Below are positions 50,546 to 61,100 of a DNA stretch of 64,000 nt, piece after piece (positions within the stretch are counted from its first letter, which is position 1; each line of letters starts with the position of its first letter). The notes below the pieces were generated by a model. The model was not told the origin of the DNA. It ran no database searches and worked only from the letters and a program-made list of their open reading frames with translations. Made by a program: the position numbers and the translations under genes. Origin of the DNA: Pseudomonas asiatica (GTDB taxonomy: Bacteria; Pseudomonadota; Gammaproteobacteria; Pseudomonadales; Pseudomonadaceae); assembly GCF_040214835.1 (NCBI RefSeq), contig NZ_CP157874.1, forward strand, positions 1,430,001-1,494,000, read 5' to 3'.

Positions 50546-52296
50546 ACGGCTACCTCTAAAGCTGATTGGTTGAGTGCACTTACCAAATTTGAAATTTGAG
50601 GAAGGGTTTCAGCAGCCGATATATAGTTTTGTCTGACGAGAAACTGATCGAGTTGGAAGCATAGGGCCGAAAAATGCAGGTGCTGCACCGTAATCTCCTG
50701 CATATCTACGCGTTGCTCTTTGAGTTCAATTAGCAGTTCAGAAAGCAATGGTTCCAGTTTTTTGGATATTTGCAGGCTGGCTCCGACGGGCTCGAGGCTC
50801 CAGTTTCCCCAGTAACTGGCCGTAAGGGCTCCAGTGTTGGAAATGAATATTTGGTCCTTGCCCACCTGAGAGTTACAAACATGAAGAGGAAGGGTGCGAA
50901 GCAGATAGCGAATGCTTTCTATATGTCGCATGAAATCCTCGAATGCAGCTTTGTGTTGGCTGACGTCGAGCGCCTCGCCTAGATTGATCAGTGCGGAATC
51001 ACTTAGGCGATCCCACAGGAGCGGCCTGGAACGGGTATATTTCTGTACCAGTGATTGAGATGGGGTGCTTCTCATGAGGAGTTTGGTAAGTTCAAGTTGA
51101 TGTATACCAAATTCAACCGCGGGTATTTTGTTCAGGTGCTCTGGTCGGAAAATGTGACAGTGAAAACCATCTAGCACAGTTGCATGAACGAAAGGAAGGG
51201 TATAAAGGTTCCGAACGTGCGGATCGGAAAGTAAAGTCGCTTCGTTGATGGCCAAAGTGCTTCGCGTGGTGTTGAAGATTTTGATAAGATGTGTGTCTGA
51301 AGTTCCCTGGATGCATTTTGACCTGACTTCGAGAGCGAACACATCGTGCACTCCACTTTGATGCCAGTTTACATGATGCTCTGTATAAGCCTTCTGCATG
51401 ACGTCGTTAAGTAAAGCCGGCACCCAATTGTCGATCTGGCTTTGCGTGAAAATGCTCCAGAACTTTGTTGCTTTAGACTTTGTTTCGCCTGTTAATTTAT
51501 GACCGTTAAAAAACAGGGCTGAAATCTGAAGGCGCTGCTCTTTCAGCAGCATCACATCCTGTATGAGCAAGGTCGCACGCTGCATGATCTGACGTGTGAG
51601 CAATACTCCGATTATAGCTGGAAGCAAGCTTGGTGGCGTATCTGAAAGTAGATCATAGGCGAGATAAGAAAAAGAAGCCAAGAAGCCAAAGGATCCCATT
51701 GAATTAATTAGTTCGTAGGTGCCTTCGTTTGTCGACGATGAGTTACCTTTTTTTAACGCAGATATAGCTTTGGCGGCGACGCCCATGCAGAGCCAGAATG
51801 AGATGACTGCGATAGTCAGCTCTAAATAGATGAATCCAAGTGCCGCGATGGTTAGTGCGAGAAAAACTACAGCAGCTAAACTGCGTGTAAATCGAAGATA
51901 TGCCTTGCGGGCTACATCATCCTGCCCATCGAAGACAATCAACTTGCTGCTATTGTTTACCAGCTTTTCGCTGCCAAGGGCTGTTAGCTTCTTTGTTATC
52001 GATTCTGATGCAAGATAAAGCAAGTAGAATGCAATGGCTGCAATGCAGAGGCCTACGAACAGGTTCTTTTGCTCAAATTCCTTGAAATATTCGGGGAAGT
52101 ATGAGGGGATGGAAGGTGACCCAATAAGAATGATTGCCTTCAGGGGCAGATATGATGCTGCCAACAAGCTGATCTGCGCTGCTAAAGTGCAGATGATGAT
52201 TGTGAGGGTTAGCCCCGGAATATTGCGAGTTATCTTGGAAGCAACGGAATAGATCCAGCGGCCTGAGTTGGGGTTTACGCTTTTTGCTTCGTTCAT
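50533..52296 (-). CDS. Membrane protein with ABC-exporter-like helices and a degenerate kinase-like C-terminal domain
   Basis: 587 residues. Residues about 28-250 hold five or so membrane helices arranged like an ABC exporter transmembrane domain, with no ATPase domain after them. Residues about 318-560 look like an aminoglycoside phosphotransferase/protein kinase fold. 'HLIKIF' (Lys339) and 'NEATLL' (Glu352) fit the N-lobe Lys-Glu pair, and 'LPLHVCNSQVGKDQIFISN' then 'GALTASYWGNW' lie where the catalytic loop and the metal-binding Asp should be. The catalytic Asp, the Asn and the second Asp are not there, so it would be a pseudokinase. I do not know a characterised relative. It overlaps the downstream GT4 gene. 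Confidence 0.6.
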   Translation of the reverse strand: MNEAKSVNPNSGRWIYSVASKITRNIPGLTLTIIICTLAAQISLLAASYLPLKAIILIGSPSIPSYFPEYFKEFEQKNLFVGLCIAAIAFYLLYLASESITKKLTALGSEKLVNNSSKLIVFDGQDDVARKAYLRFTRSLAAVVFLALTIAALGFIYLELTIAVISFWLCMGVAAKAISALKKGNSSSTNEGTYELINSMGSFGFLASFSYLAYDLLSDTPPSLLPAIIGVLLTRQIMQRATLLIQDVMLLKEQRLQISALFFNGHKLTGETKSKATKFWSIFTQSQIDNWVPALLNDVMQKAYTEHHVNWHQSGVHDVFALEVRSKCIQGTSDTHLIKIFNTTRSTLAINEATLLSDPHVRNLYTLPFVHATVLDGFHCHIFRPEHLNKIPAVEFGIHQLELTKLLMRSTPSQSLVQKYTRSRPLLWDRLSDSALINLGEALDVSQHKAAFEDFMRHIESIRYLLRTLPLHVCNSQVGKDQIFISNTGALTASYWGNWSLEPVGASLQISKKLEPLLSELLIELKEQRVDMQEITVQHLHFSALCFQLDQFLVRQNYISAAETLPQISNLVSALNQSALEVAVCNA

Positions 52297-52344
52297 GATA
52301 ACTTGCCTTGTTTCAAGTGTATCTGGGTTTTCCGGGGCGTTACT

Positions 52345-52728
52345 TTAGTTTATTGCCCAGGAAAGTACTGCTTGGGTGGCTGCCTGGTTAAGGTTGGGCT
52401 GTTTGAAGTTTGCAACAATCATCGCGGAGTTCGGCTTCCTGAAGTATACCTGAATTGTCGACTCGTCTTGAGTTTTAATGGTCGGGTTGTAGCCGTTCTT
52501 TTCTAGTGCTTGGCTGAAGTCTTGGTATACAGTCTTCAGGTCAGCAGTGGTCTCGAAGTAATGGAATTGACGATCCTTCTCGTCCTTGGTTGTCAGGTAG
52601 CTTTTGGTGCTCTTGACATTATTTAAGGAGATCTTGTGGCCTTCCTTAAGGTTAACGTTGGCGGTGTTCGGCGCATCGCAAGCGGTCAGGAAAAGGGCTA
52701 GAATCGAATACAGAGCAATCTTTTTCAT
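52345..52728 (-). CDS. Small lipoprotein of unknown function
   Basis: 127 residues. It has a lipoprotein signal with lipobox LTAC (Cys17). Asp follows the Cys, which in E. coli favours retention in the inner membrane. The mature part is hydrophilic with an alpha/beta pattern and no family I recognise. It lies 17 bases after the heparinase-like gene and 48 bases before the pseudokinase membrane protein, so it is probably part of the same envelope-associated machinery. Confidence 0.8.
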   Translation of the reverse strand: MKKIALYSILALFLTACDAPNTANVNLKEGHKISLNNVKSTKSYLTTKDEKDRQFHYFETTADLKTVYQDFSQALEKNGYNPTIKTQDESTIQVYFRKPNSAMIVANFKQPNLNQAATQAVLSWAIN

Positions 52729-52745
52729 GTTTGTTCCGAAATGCT

Positions 52746-54956
52746 TCAGTTTTGGTGGGCTGTAACAGTGAATTTCGCTTTAATAGCGTTCTTCATTTCA
52801 AATGCGACCATCGTCGTGTCAATCTGCTGCATGAATCCAACTCCGCTGATGCCTTTTATCAGTTGATCATCGTTCCAGCCTGTGACGACCGTGCAAGGGC
52901 AGTTCGAAGCGATGGTAATTCGATAGCTGGACGCCGGATGACGAATTTCCACGCCATCCTCAGTTGTTGTCACCCGCGTGCCGTCACCGCAGTGGAACAG
53001 GCTAAACATGGGCTTGTCTTTCAGTGTTGTATGGATCTCGTCGCTGATATCAAGCTGCAGTTGATCCAGATATCCTGTGATGCTGCGTTTTACGATGGCG
53101 TCGGTAAAGGCGTCATGCGAGCCATGCAAAGCAAAGTCATTGCCAATGATCTCCCCTGCAAGTTGAGCGTGCCCGGGTTCAATGCTATATGGCACATCGC
53201 CGATAACCGGGTTGTTGTGAGAGTAGGGGCCCCTCAGGAAGCTTTGTATTGGCTTAACATACTCATGCGAGTAGAAGCTAGGGTCGATAAGCCACTCAAT
53301 ACCATCCATGAACAACGTGAAAGACAGGTTGTCCTGATGTTTGTGTGTTTTGCACAGCGAAGTTGCAAACATGGTCAGCATGTAAGCGGTCTGTGCATGG
53401 TTGCCCTTGATAATCGCGTATCCTGCAGTCGGAAGGATCGTCGCGGAGGCAGTTGGGTAATTCTTGCAATTACGTACCGTTTCCAGGTCCGGATTAGCGC
53501 GGCGGAACGTGTCGCCCTGCGCAGGGGAGCGATTATCTGGGTAGCGCAAGAAGTCAGAGAATTTGAGTAGTTCTTCAGCGACCGTTGGAATGGTGGTGAC
53601 GTGGGAACTCTGCTGCGCCAGTTCGCCGGCGAAGGCGATCAGCCGTTGCACACCTTGGTGATAGCCGATGGAGTTTTCTACAAACACCGCGTAACCGTTG
53701 TCGCGAACGATCAACCTGTCAAGCTGGTCAGTCAGGCGTGACAAGGCCAGCGACTGCCAGCGTTCGGAGCATGGGAAATCGGGCATGGCCAGGCTGGTTG
53801 CCAGCAGTGCCATATCCTGGAACCAGGCATGGTTGTGGTAGCGGGATGCTTGGTGAGAGGCGTAGAACATCTCCGAAGCCAGCAGCTGGGCGTGTTTGAA
53901 GATGGCTGCGCGCAGGCGCACCATGAAGCGGGTATCGAACTGCTGCTTTGCACCAATATCCCAGATCATCAAGAACGCTAGCAGTCGCTCGGCGGTGCCA
54001 TGGTCATACCAGGCAAACTTCCTGTCCTCGTCGGCATTGAAATAGCTTCGTTCCAGCCAGTTACTGGTGAACTCGCGTGCCGGGAACAGAGGAGCAACGC
54101 TGCTCTCTTGCCGTGCATGCAGCATCAGAATGATTGCCGGATGCAGCGAATGCCACGAAAAACGATAGGTGCCAACAGCGTCAAGTTCGTCTGGCAGGGT
54201 CAGTTGCCAGTCCCAGTCCAGGCCAATGTTTCCATAGAGTGGGCAGACGCCTTTCTCCAGATAATCATTCGCTTGAGTCGGCACGTCCTTGAAGCACTTC
54301 TCCATGTAAGCATACAGAGAATCGAGAAGTGCTTCGGGAAGAGGCTGTCTTGCAAAACCTTCGGTCAGCCAGGCAGCGGGCTTGTCGTTTTCATGCCAGC
54401 AAGTCAGGCGCTCGATCTCCAGGGTGGAGCCTTCTTCTTGCGGCTGTCCTTTGAAATAGAGCTTTATTTCCTCAAAATCGCAGGCGGGCGGGGCAGCCCA
54501 GTCATTCTGAATACCGAATGCCAGGTCGTTGTGCCCGATAGTGAAATCAACCCACTCACCTCGTGCGGCATTCACGATCTTTACATGGCGGTAGCTGCCT
54601 TCGAATGTGTAGCCAACGCCGATGTAGTTCAGCTTTTCCCAATCGGATATGCGGAACCTCAGGTGCAGGCCGTTCCCGTGGAAGCTACGCGGCATCTTGA
54701 AGCGAAGTTGGTAGACGTTCGCGTTTCCAGTAAAGGTAAATACTGGATTGCCATCCAGCATTGCAGCGCGCGCATTGCCGCTGAAACCCTGCAGGTTGAA
54801 AGGCTCGTCGATTTCGCTACCGTGGTTGCAGAATGATCTGTAGTCCAGAATGGCCCGGTCGGAGAGGAAGTCCAACGCAGGCTTATCTACCACGGGTACT
54901 GGTGTGGCCTCGATTTCGTCTTCCTTGAAGAGGTGATCGCGGATTTTCTTAAGCAT
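52746..54956 (-). CDS. Heparinase II/III-family protein (polysaccharide lyase-like), no signal peptide
   Basis: 736 residues. A beta-sandwich-like region (about 45-200, 'GNGLHLRFRISDWEKLNYIGVGY') precedes an alpha/alpha toroid ('RYHNHAWFQDMALL', 'NSIGYHQGVQRL'). The heparinase II/III C-terminal beta-sheet domain follows, with the family motif 'THKHQDNLSFTLFMDG' and 'LIDPSFYSHEY'. Asn/His/Tyr residues expected of an active lyase are present. Such enzymes cleave uronic-acid glycans, which fits the UDP-ManNAcA genes of the same operon. No secretion signal is visible from the ATG at 54956 nor from an upstream ATG at 55001, which is odd for a lyase of an exported polymer. Confidence 0.85.
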   Translation of the reverse strand: MLKKIRDHLFKEDEIEATPVPVVDKPALDFLSDRAILDYRSFCNHGSEIDEPFNLQGFSGNARAAMLDGNPVFTFTGNANVYQLRFKMPRSFHGNGLHLRFRISDWEKLNYIGVGYTFEGSYRHVKIVNAARGEWVDFTIGHNDLAFGIQNDWAAPPACDFEEIKLYFKGQPQEEGSTLEIERLTCWHENDKPAAWLTEGFARQPLPEALLDSLYAYMEKCFKDVPTQANDYLEKGVCPLYGNIGLDWDWQLTLPDELDAVGTYRFSWHSLHPAIILMLHARQESSVAPLFPAREFTSNWLERSYFNADEDRKFAWYDHGTAERLLAFLMIWDIGAKQQFDTRFMVRLRAAIFKHAQLLASEMFYASHQASRYHNHAWFQDMALLATSLAMPDFPCSERWQSLALSRLTDQLDRLIVRDNGYAVFVENSIGYHQGVQRLIAFAGELAQQSSHVTTIPTVAEELLKFSDFLRYPDNRSPAQGDTFRRANPDLETVRNCKNYPTASATILPTAGYAIIKGNHAQTAYMLTMFATSLCKTHKHQDNLSFTLFMDGIEWLIDPSFYSHEYVKPIQSFLRGPYSHNNPVIGDVPYSIEPGHAQLAGEIIGNDFALHGSHDAFTDAIVKRSITGYLDQLQLDISDEIHTTLKDKPMFSLFHCGDGTRVTTTEDGVEIRHPASSYRITIASNCPCTVVTGWNDDQLIKGISGVGFMQQIDTTMVAFEMKNAIKAKFTVTAHQN

Positions 54957-55113
54957 GTCTTTGTAATGTTTTCTGAATAGTGAAAAGGGCGCAGCCCTCA
55001 ATGGCGCTGCAAGGCGCTCAGTCAGTTCGCCGAAAGATGATCGCAGAGCACGCTGCGGCAGCTGATCTGCTGCCGCGCTGCCACGGGTGCCAACAGTTGG
55101 CTCTGCACCAGGA

Positions 55114-58100
55114 TCATGCTTGTCGAATCAGCTCGATTTCACGGTTGATGATTGAATGCTTGGCGGTTTGTTTTTCAACACGTACACGTGCCGCAGCGGA
55201 CATCTTACGGAACAGTTCCGGTGATTCGATCACCCGCGCGATACCGTCTGCCATCGCTTGGGCGTCATCGCCAGGTGCAAGAATCCCACATTCATCATCG
55301 ACGAATTCAGGGATCGCTGTAACGGCGTTTGTCACGGCGACCAGACCGGAAGCCATCGCCTCATCACGGGAGACACCTTGTGCATCCATGCGTGTCGGGC
55401 AAAGGAACAGGCCGTACTGTTTGTGCAGTGCTGCAATCTCTTGATGCTTGAGGAAGCCGCGCTCAATTGTCACGTTGCTGAACTTGCGCAGCGGGGCGAG
55501 GGTGTCTTCAAACAATACGCCATCACCAATCATGCGGAATTCAAGGTCCTTGAAGTACGGTTTCTCTGCCAGCAGCTCGATCGCTTTGACACTCAGGTCG
55601 TTTGCGTACTTGGCGGATGCATAGGGGCGGATGGACAGCAGCTTCATACGCTGCGCTTCCGGCTTGGCCTGGTACGAGAACGTTTCCGTATCAATCGGGT
55701 TATGAATGATCTCGTAGCGATCTTCAGGAATGCGGAAGCCCACATCCTCCATTACTTCTTCAGCAAAGTAGCGAGACACGAAGACGAGTTTCAGGTTGGC
55801 TGGTATGTTGCTCAGCGTCTCGCGCCAGAACGCCATGCGTTTTTCGCTCTCGACTTTTGCCAGCGCCAACTGGTGTTCATCCGAGTAGTTGTACTCGCGT
55901 CGCCACCAAGGCTGTACCTCTGCGCCGTGCACCCACACCACTACCTTGACCAGGTGCGTGAAGCGCTTGAGCACCTCCCACATATCGGGATCCAGGAAGT
56001 GCACCAGCACGCTCTTGTACTGGCCACTTTCAAGCATCTTGGTGAGCGTAGTCTGGCACCCGGTTACCACATCCACGTTCTGGAACTCGTGATAGCTGAC
56101 AGCCTCGTTCTTGCGCAGGCGGAAGATGTCGACGTTCAGGTTCTGCTCCTGATACGCCATCACTCGGCTATGCACAAAGCCGTTGCGATACAAGTCTTCA
56201 TAGGCCGGGTAATGGTTGGTGACAACCAGATGTTGCGAACGGCCCAGCATCTCCGACGGCTGCAGGTTGCGGTGGCCGAGCACCAGCGACTTGATCTCGG
56301 TGTTGCCGGAAGCATAGGCACGCAGGCCGAAGCGCACGAAGGCGGCTTCCGGCGGCACATCGGAAGTCTGGTTACGGTTGGCATGCTGCATCACGTGGCT
56401 GATCCGCTGCTTCTCGGCATCGAGGAACAGCACCACCAATTGCAGGTTCAGGCCAGGCGTGCAGTCGAGGTACAGTTTGAGCTTTCGGTCCTGGATATTC
56501 AGCTGGTCCAGGCTGACTTCATTCAGCGCATACACATACTCGTGCTTGCCATCTGCCAGCTTGGAGTTCACGCGCCAGCTATCGACATCGACGGCCAGGT
56601 CGAGGAACTTGTTGTGCTTGACTCCGAATATCTCGGCCAAGGCGCGGCCAGTGATTTCCGGTGAGTCGTGGCTGACTTTCAGAGGCGCGATGGCTTGGGC
56701 CCGCGCCTGCAGTTGGTCGATGGTCATGCCGAGGTTCAGGTCCAGGTCGTCAGCCTTGGCGCTGATCTTGTCGTGCTGTGCCGCGCCATTCTCGCAATAG
56801 TTGAATGGGTCGATCGCCAGGCCTTGCTCGTGTGCGTACTCCAGCGATGGCAGGCCCTTCAACCAGTTAAGCAATGGCTGGCCGGCAATGATTTCGGTTG
56901 CGACCAACGAGCGCCGTGCGCGCAGCGATTGAGCTGGACGGTATGCCAGTTCATTCGACTGCAGCTTGGCATCTTGCCCTTGGCAGGTGAAGTGAGCAGC
57001 TTTACCAACCACCTGTGCACGGCTGTAGCGCGTTGCCAGTGCCAGGTCGAGCAGGTAGTTAGGGCCGTAGTAATCGCCCGGTACAAACGCGGCAACCCAC
57101 GGGGTGTTGCCAACCAGCTCGCCAAGGCTGGATTTCTTCAGTTGGGCTGGTTTGAGTACCACGACACGAGGGTCATCACTCACGATGCTGCCCTGATAGG
57201 CATCGGTGATGATGACCATGCGTACCTGGCTGTAGGTCTGGCGGTTCAGGTGGGCGCGCAGCATGTCGAACTGCTGGCGATCCTGAGCTTCGCAGACGAC
57301 TACGATTTCCGGCAGGCGCTGGGTCTTGACGGTGCCTGTCACCTTGGTGAGCACGTATTCCAGGCGCTGAGTGTAAGTGTGCTCTTGCATCACTTTACGC
57401 AGGGCGGCGAGCTTCAGCTTGTCACTGTTGAGCGGGTCTTCGGCCAGCAGCTCCAGGCGGCGCAGCATCTCTTCGCCATTGTCGGAAGTGACGACCAGGT
57501 CGCCGAACAACAGGCGCACACCGCGCGAGAAGTTGCTGACGGTGATGGTGTTGCAGCCCAGCAACTCGAATACTCGACGTGCGAACATCGATTGCGACTG
57601 CTTGATCGAGTTCAGGTTGATCGCATACCGGTAGCCCTTGTAAGCCGTGTCGATTTTTTCGAAGGGCAGGGTGCCGACGATGTAGGGCTGGTATTCCTCG
57701 GGGAACTGATAGTTCGCATCGTTCTTGCCGAAGTTGCGGTCGAAGATTTCCAGCGGGCGGAACTTCGGCAGCTCGCAGACGAAATTGCCCAGGTCGCGGG
57801 TACGTTCCGGGTAACGGGCGTAGTAGGCGCCAGCGAAGCAGAAGGCGTCTTTGCGCTCGTACAGCTCGATCGGGTTATGCAGCGCTGGCTGGCAGGCGAA
57901 CGGCAGCAGGTAAACTCGATCGTGACCGAGCGCACCCTTGTAGCGGTGAATGCAGTCGATGTCGGTGGTGAACACATGGTCGAACTGCTTGGCAGTGGTC
58001 AGGAAGGTCTCGAAGTGAACCGGGTCTTCCTTGTTCCAGAACACGGTTGGTACCTTGTTCTGACGGCACCAAGACAGAATGTCCTGAAGTTCCTGGCTGT

Positions 58101-61100
58101 TGTGGCCAACCTTGCTACCCCACAGTTCATCCTTGCCGCGCCAGGCAGATTCGATGAACAGCAGTTCTGGGCCGAAACCTTCCAGTTCTGCCTTCCAGTT
58201 GCCAGGAGTGAGCTGCATCAGGTTGCATTCGTAGCGGTACGAGCCAAAGGTAAACTCGTCCATTACGCACGCCACTTTCAGGCGGCTTACAGGTTGGTCG
58301 GCCTGGCGCAACAGCGTAGAGCGGCTCTGCGCGCTGGTAGGCAGGGCCTCCGGCAGCTTCAGGTAGTTCTCATCCTGAATGATCGGTGCAGGAGGCAGCA
58401 GGGCCTTCATCGGTTCGTTGGCGATCCGCTTCTGTTCGCTTTGCTGGCGTTGCTGGTTGGCCTTGCGGTACAGGCGCAGTAGGCGCACGGGCAGTTTGAC
58501 CAGCCCGCCCAAGGAGGTTGCGCTGCTCTTGATCTGGTAGCCCAGCTGGTAAGTCATGCTGGTGCGTGTCTTGACCAGACGCTGTTCGGCTAGATGGCGT
58601 TGTGTGTTGGCTCGTTCCAGATTCGCATTGAGTTCGTCGATCTTGCGCTGTTGCGCGGCAGTGCGCTCTAGCAATTGATTGAGGTTGGCCTTCAGTTGCG
58701 GGATTTGTTCAGTGCTGACGGTGCGGTACTTCAGGTTTGCCGCACCCAAGCCTGCTTTCGACGAGTTGAGCTCGTTTTCCAGCTGCATGCGCAGGCCTTG
58801 CCACTGTTCATTGGTGGCCGCAAGGCTCGCCTCCGCCGCCAGGCGGCTAGCAGTTTCAAGCGTCAACTGTTCGGCCAGCGCATCCTTGGCCTGATTCAGA
58901 GAGGCAATGGTTTCTGCCTGTTCTATCTGGGTGTCTTGTGCTTGGGCATTGGCCTGCATCATTGCGTGCAGTTGCTCTTCCAGGCCATTGCGCAGGTCGA
59001 CCAGTTTATTGATGGTGTTGGCCTGGGCAGCATGCTCACGCTCGTTGCGTGCCTGTGTTTCGCTCATCGCCTGCAACTGGCTTTCCAGTTCAGCTTGACG
59101 CGCTTTCAACAGGGCAATGGTTTCGGCCTGTGCAGCGTCGGCCCGTTGGGTTTGGGCCTGCAATTCGTTCATATACTCCAACTCGCTTTCAAGTTCGGCT
59201 TCCAATTCCGCTTGGCGCATGCGCAGCGTAGTGATGCATTCATCCTTCTCGGCAATATCCTGATCGCTCTCGTATTGCAGTTGGCTCATTGCCTCCTTCT
59301 GTTTCTCCAGCGCGGTCTCCAAAGTCGCAAGGCGTTCGCGCAAGGTGGCAATGGTGTCTTCATGAGTAGCACTTGTCTGATCCGCCAGGGCCTGAGCCTC
59401 TGCCGATACTTGCCGCTGACTTTCCAGCGCGGCTTGCAGGGCTGCCTGCTGAGCGCGGAGGGCAGTGATGGTGTCTACATGGCCAGCATTGGTCTGCTCG
59501 GCCTTGGTCTGCAGTTCGGTTGCCGCCTGCCGCTGATTTTCCAGCCTGGCTTGCAAGGCGGCTTGCTGTGCACGAAGCACTGTGATGGTTTCTACATGAC
59601 CATCGTTGATCTGCCGGGCTTGGACAAGCTGCTCTGACAACGCCTCTAGCTGAGCCTCCAGTTCGTCACGCTGTTTCTGAAGCGCACTCTTGCTTTCATT
59701 CAGGTTTGCATTGTCGAGCTGGTCCTTTGCCTGAAGCTCCAACATTTGCTGAAGCCGGCTTTCCAGGTCATCGTGTTGCGCCTGCAGGGCGGCTATCTCT
59801 GCCGTCTCGTTTGCTGCCAGCGCTTCAGCAGCCACACGCTGCTGATCGGTGGCCAGCAATCGTTCTTCGATGCTGTGAAGGGATTGCTGCAGGGTTTCCA
59901 GCTCCTGGTTCCGCTGCTCCAGTTCGTCGTTGGCTACGGTCAGTTCCTGGCATGTCTGCGCCTGGGTTTCTTCAAGCGCCGCGAATCGCTGTTCCAACTG
60001 GGCATACTGCTGCGCAGTGGCGAGGCACTTTTCATTCGCCTCGCCCAACTTGGACTTGAGTGAATCAAGCTCTTCATTGAGCGCCTGGATGCTGCGCGCG
60101 CTGGCCTCAAGGGCTTCCCGGCTCGCTTGCTCGATAGAACTGATATGTGATTCGCGATCCTGCAGCTGACGCGAGAGGGTCTCGGCTTTCTGAGCTTCGG
60201 GCTTTAGCAGGGAAAGTTGTTCAGTGGTCAGCCGGTACTTTCTGTTGGCGTCATCCAGGCGCTCCTTGATTTCCTCAAGTTCTTGTACCCGCTTTGCCTT
60301 GGCGTCGAGCATTTCGCGGTTGGCCTGTTGCAGCGCCGCAATGTCGGCATCGCGGTTTTGCAACGTTCTGGATAGCGTTTCAGCCTTCTGGGCTTCCGGC
60401 TTGAGTTGAGCAATCTGTTCGTTGGCGGTGCGATACTTCTTGTTCGTGTCTTCCAGTCGCTTACCGATTGCGCCAAGGCTCTCGCGCAGGGCGCGCTCGA
60501 TGGATTCGAAGGCCTTTTCAAGCTCACGGACGCGATCGATAGTCAGCGAGTCAATAACACCAGGTTTATGCGCTTCGCTCTTCACGGCAACGATACCCAG
60601 CCACTTGCCGAGCATCTTTACATCGATGATCTGCAAGTGTTCGGCCAGCAGCCGGAACGGTTCCATCAGGTAGAACGTGTGTTTGTGGTCAATGAAGTCA
60701 TTAACCCCGAACGGCACGGTAATCACCAGTCGGCCACCCTGCTTGAGCAGGTCGTGGGCCTTTTCGATGAACAGCTCCGGGCGTACCAGGTGCTCGAGCA
60801 CTTCGCTGATGACAACGGTGTCCGGTTCAACCTCGAGCGTGTCCAGTGCGAGGAAGTCTGAATTGATATACGTGACGTTCTGCTGGATGTGGGCCGGTTC
60901 GGCAGACAGGTAGCCCTTGGCCTCTTCGATGGCCTGCGGGCTGGTATCCACTCCAGTGATCTGGCAGCCTTCACGTGCCAGCAGCAGGGGCACGATGCCC
61001 TGCGAGCAGCCGACATCCAGGATCCGGCGCCCTTTGACCTGGGCGCAGATCCAATGGATGCGGGACTGCGTTTCCCGCATGAATTGCTCCCCCAGCTTGC

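Noticed and set aside
55258..56664. Long + strand open frames opposite the giant minus-strand gene
   Set aside because: Antisense to a continuous gene with clear domains; no recognisable protein features.
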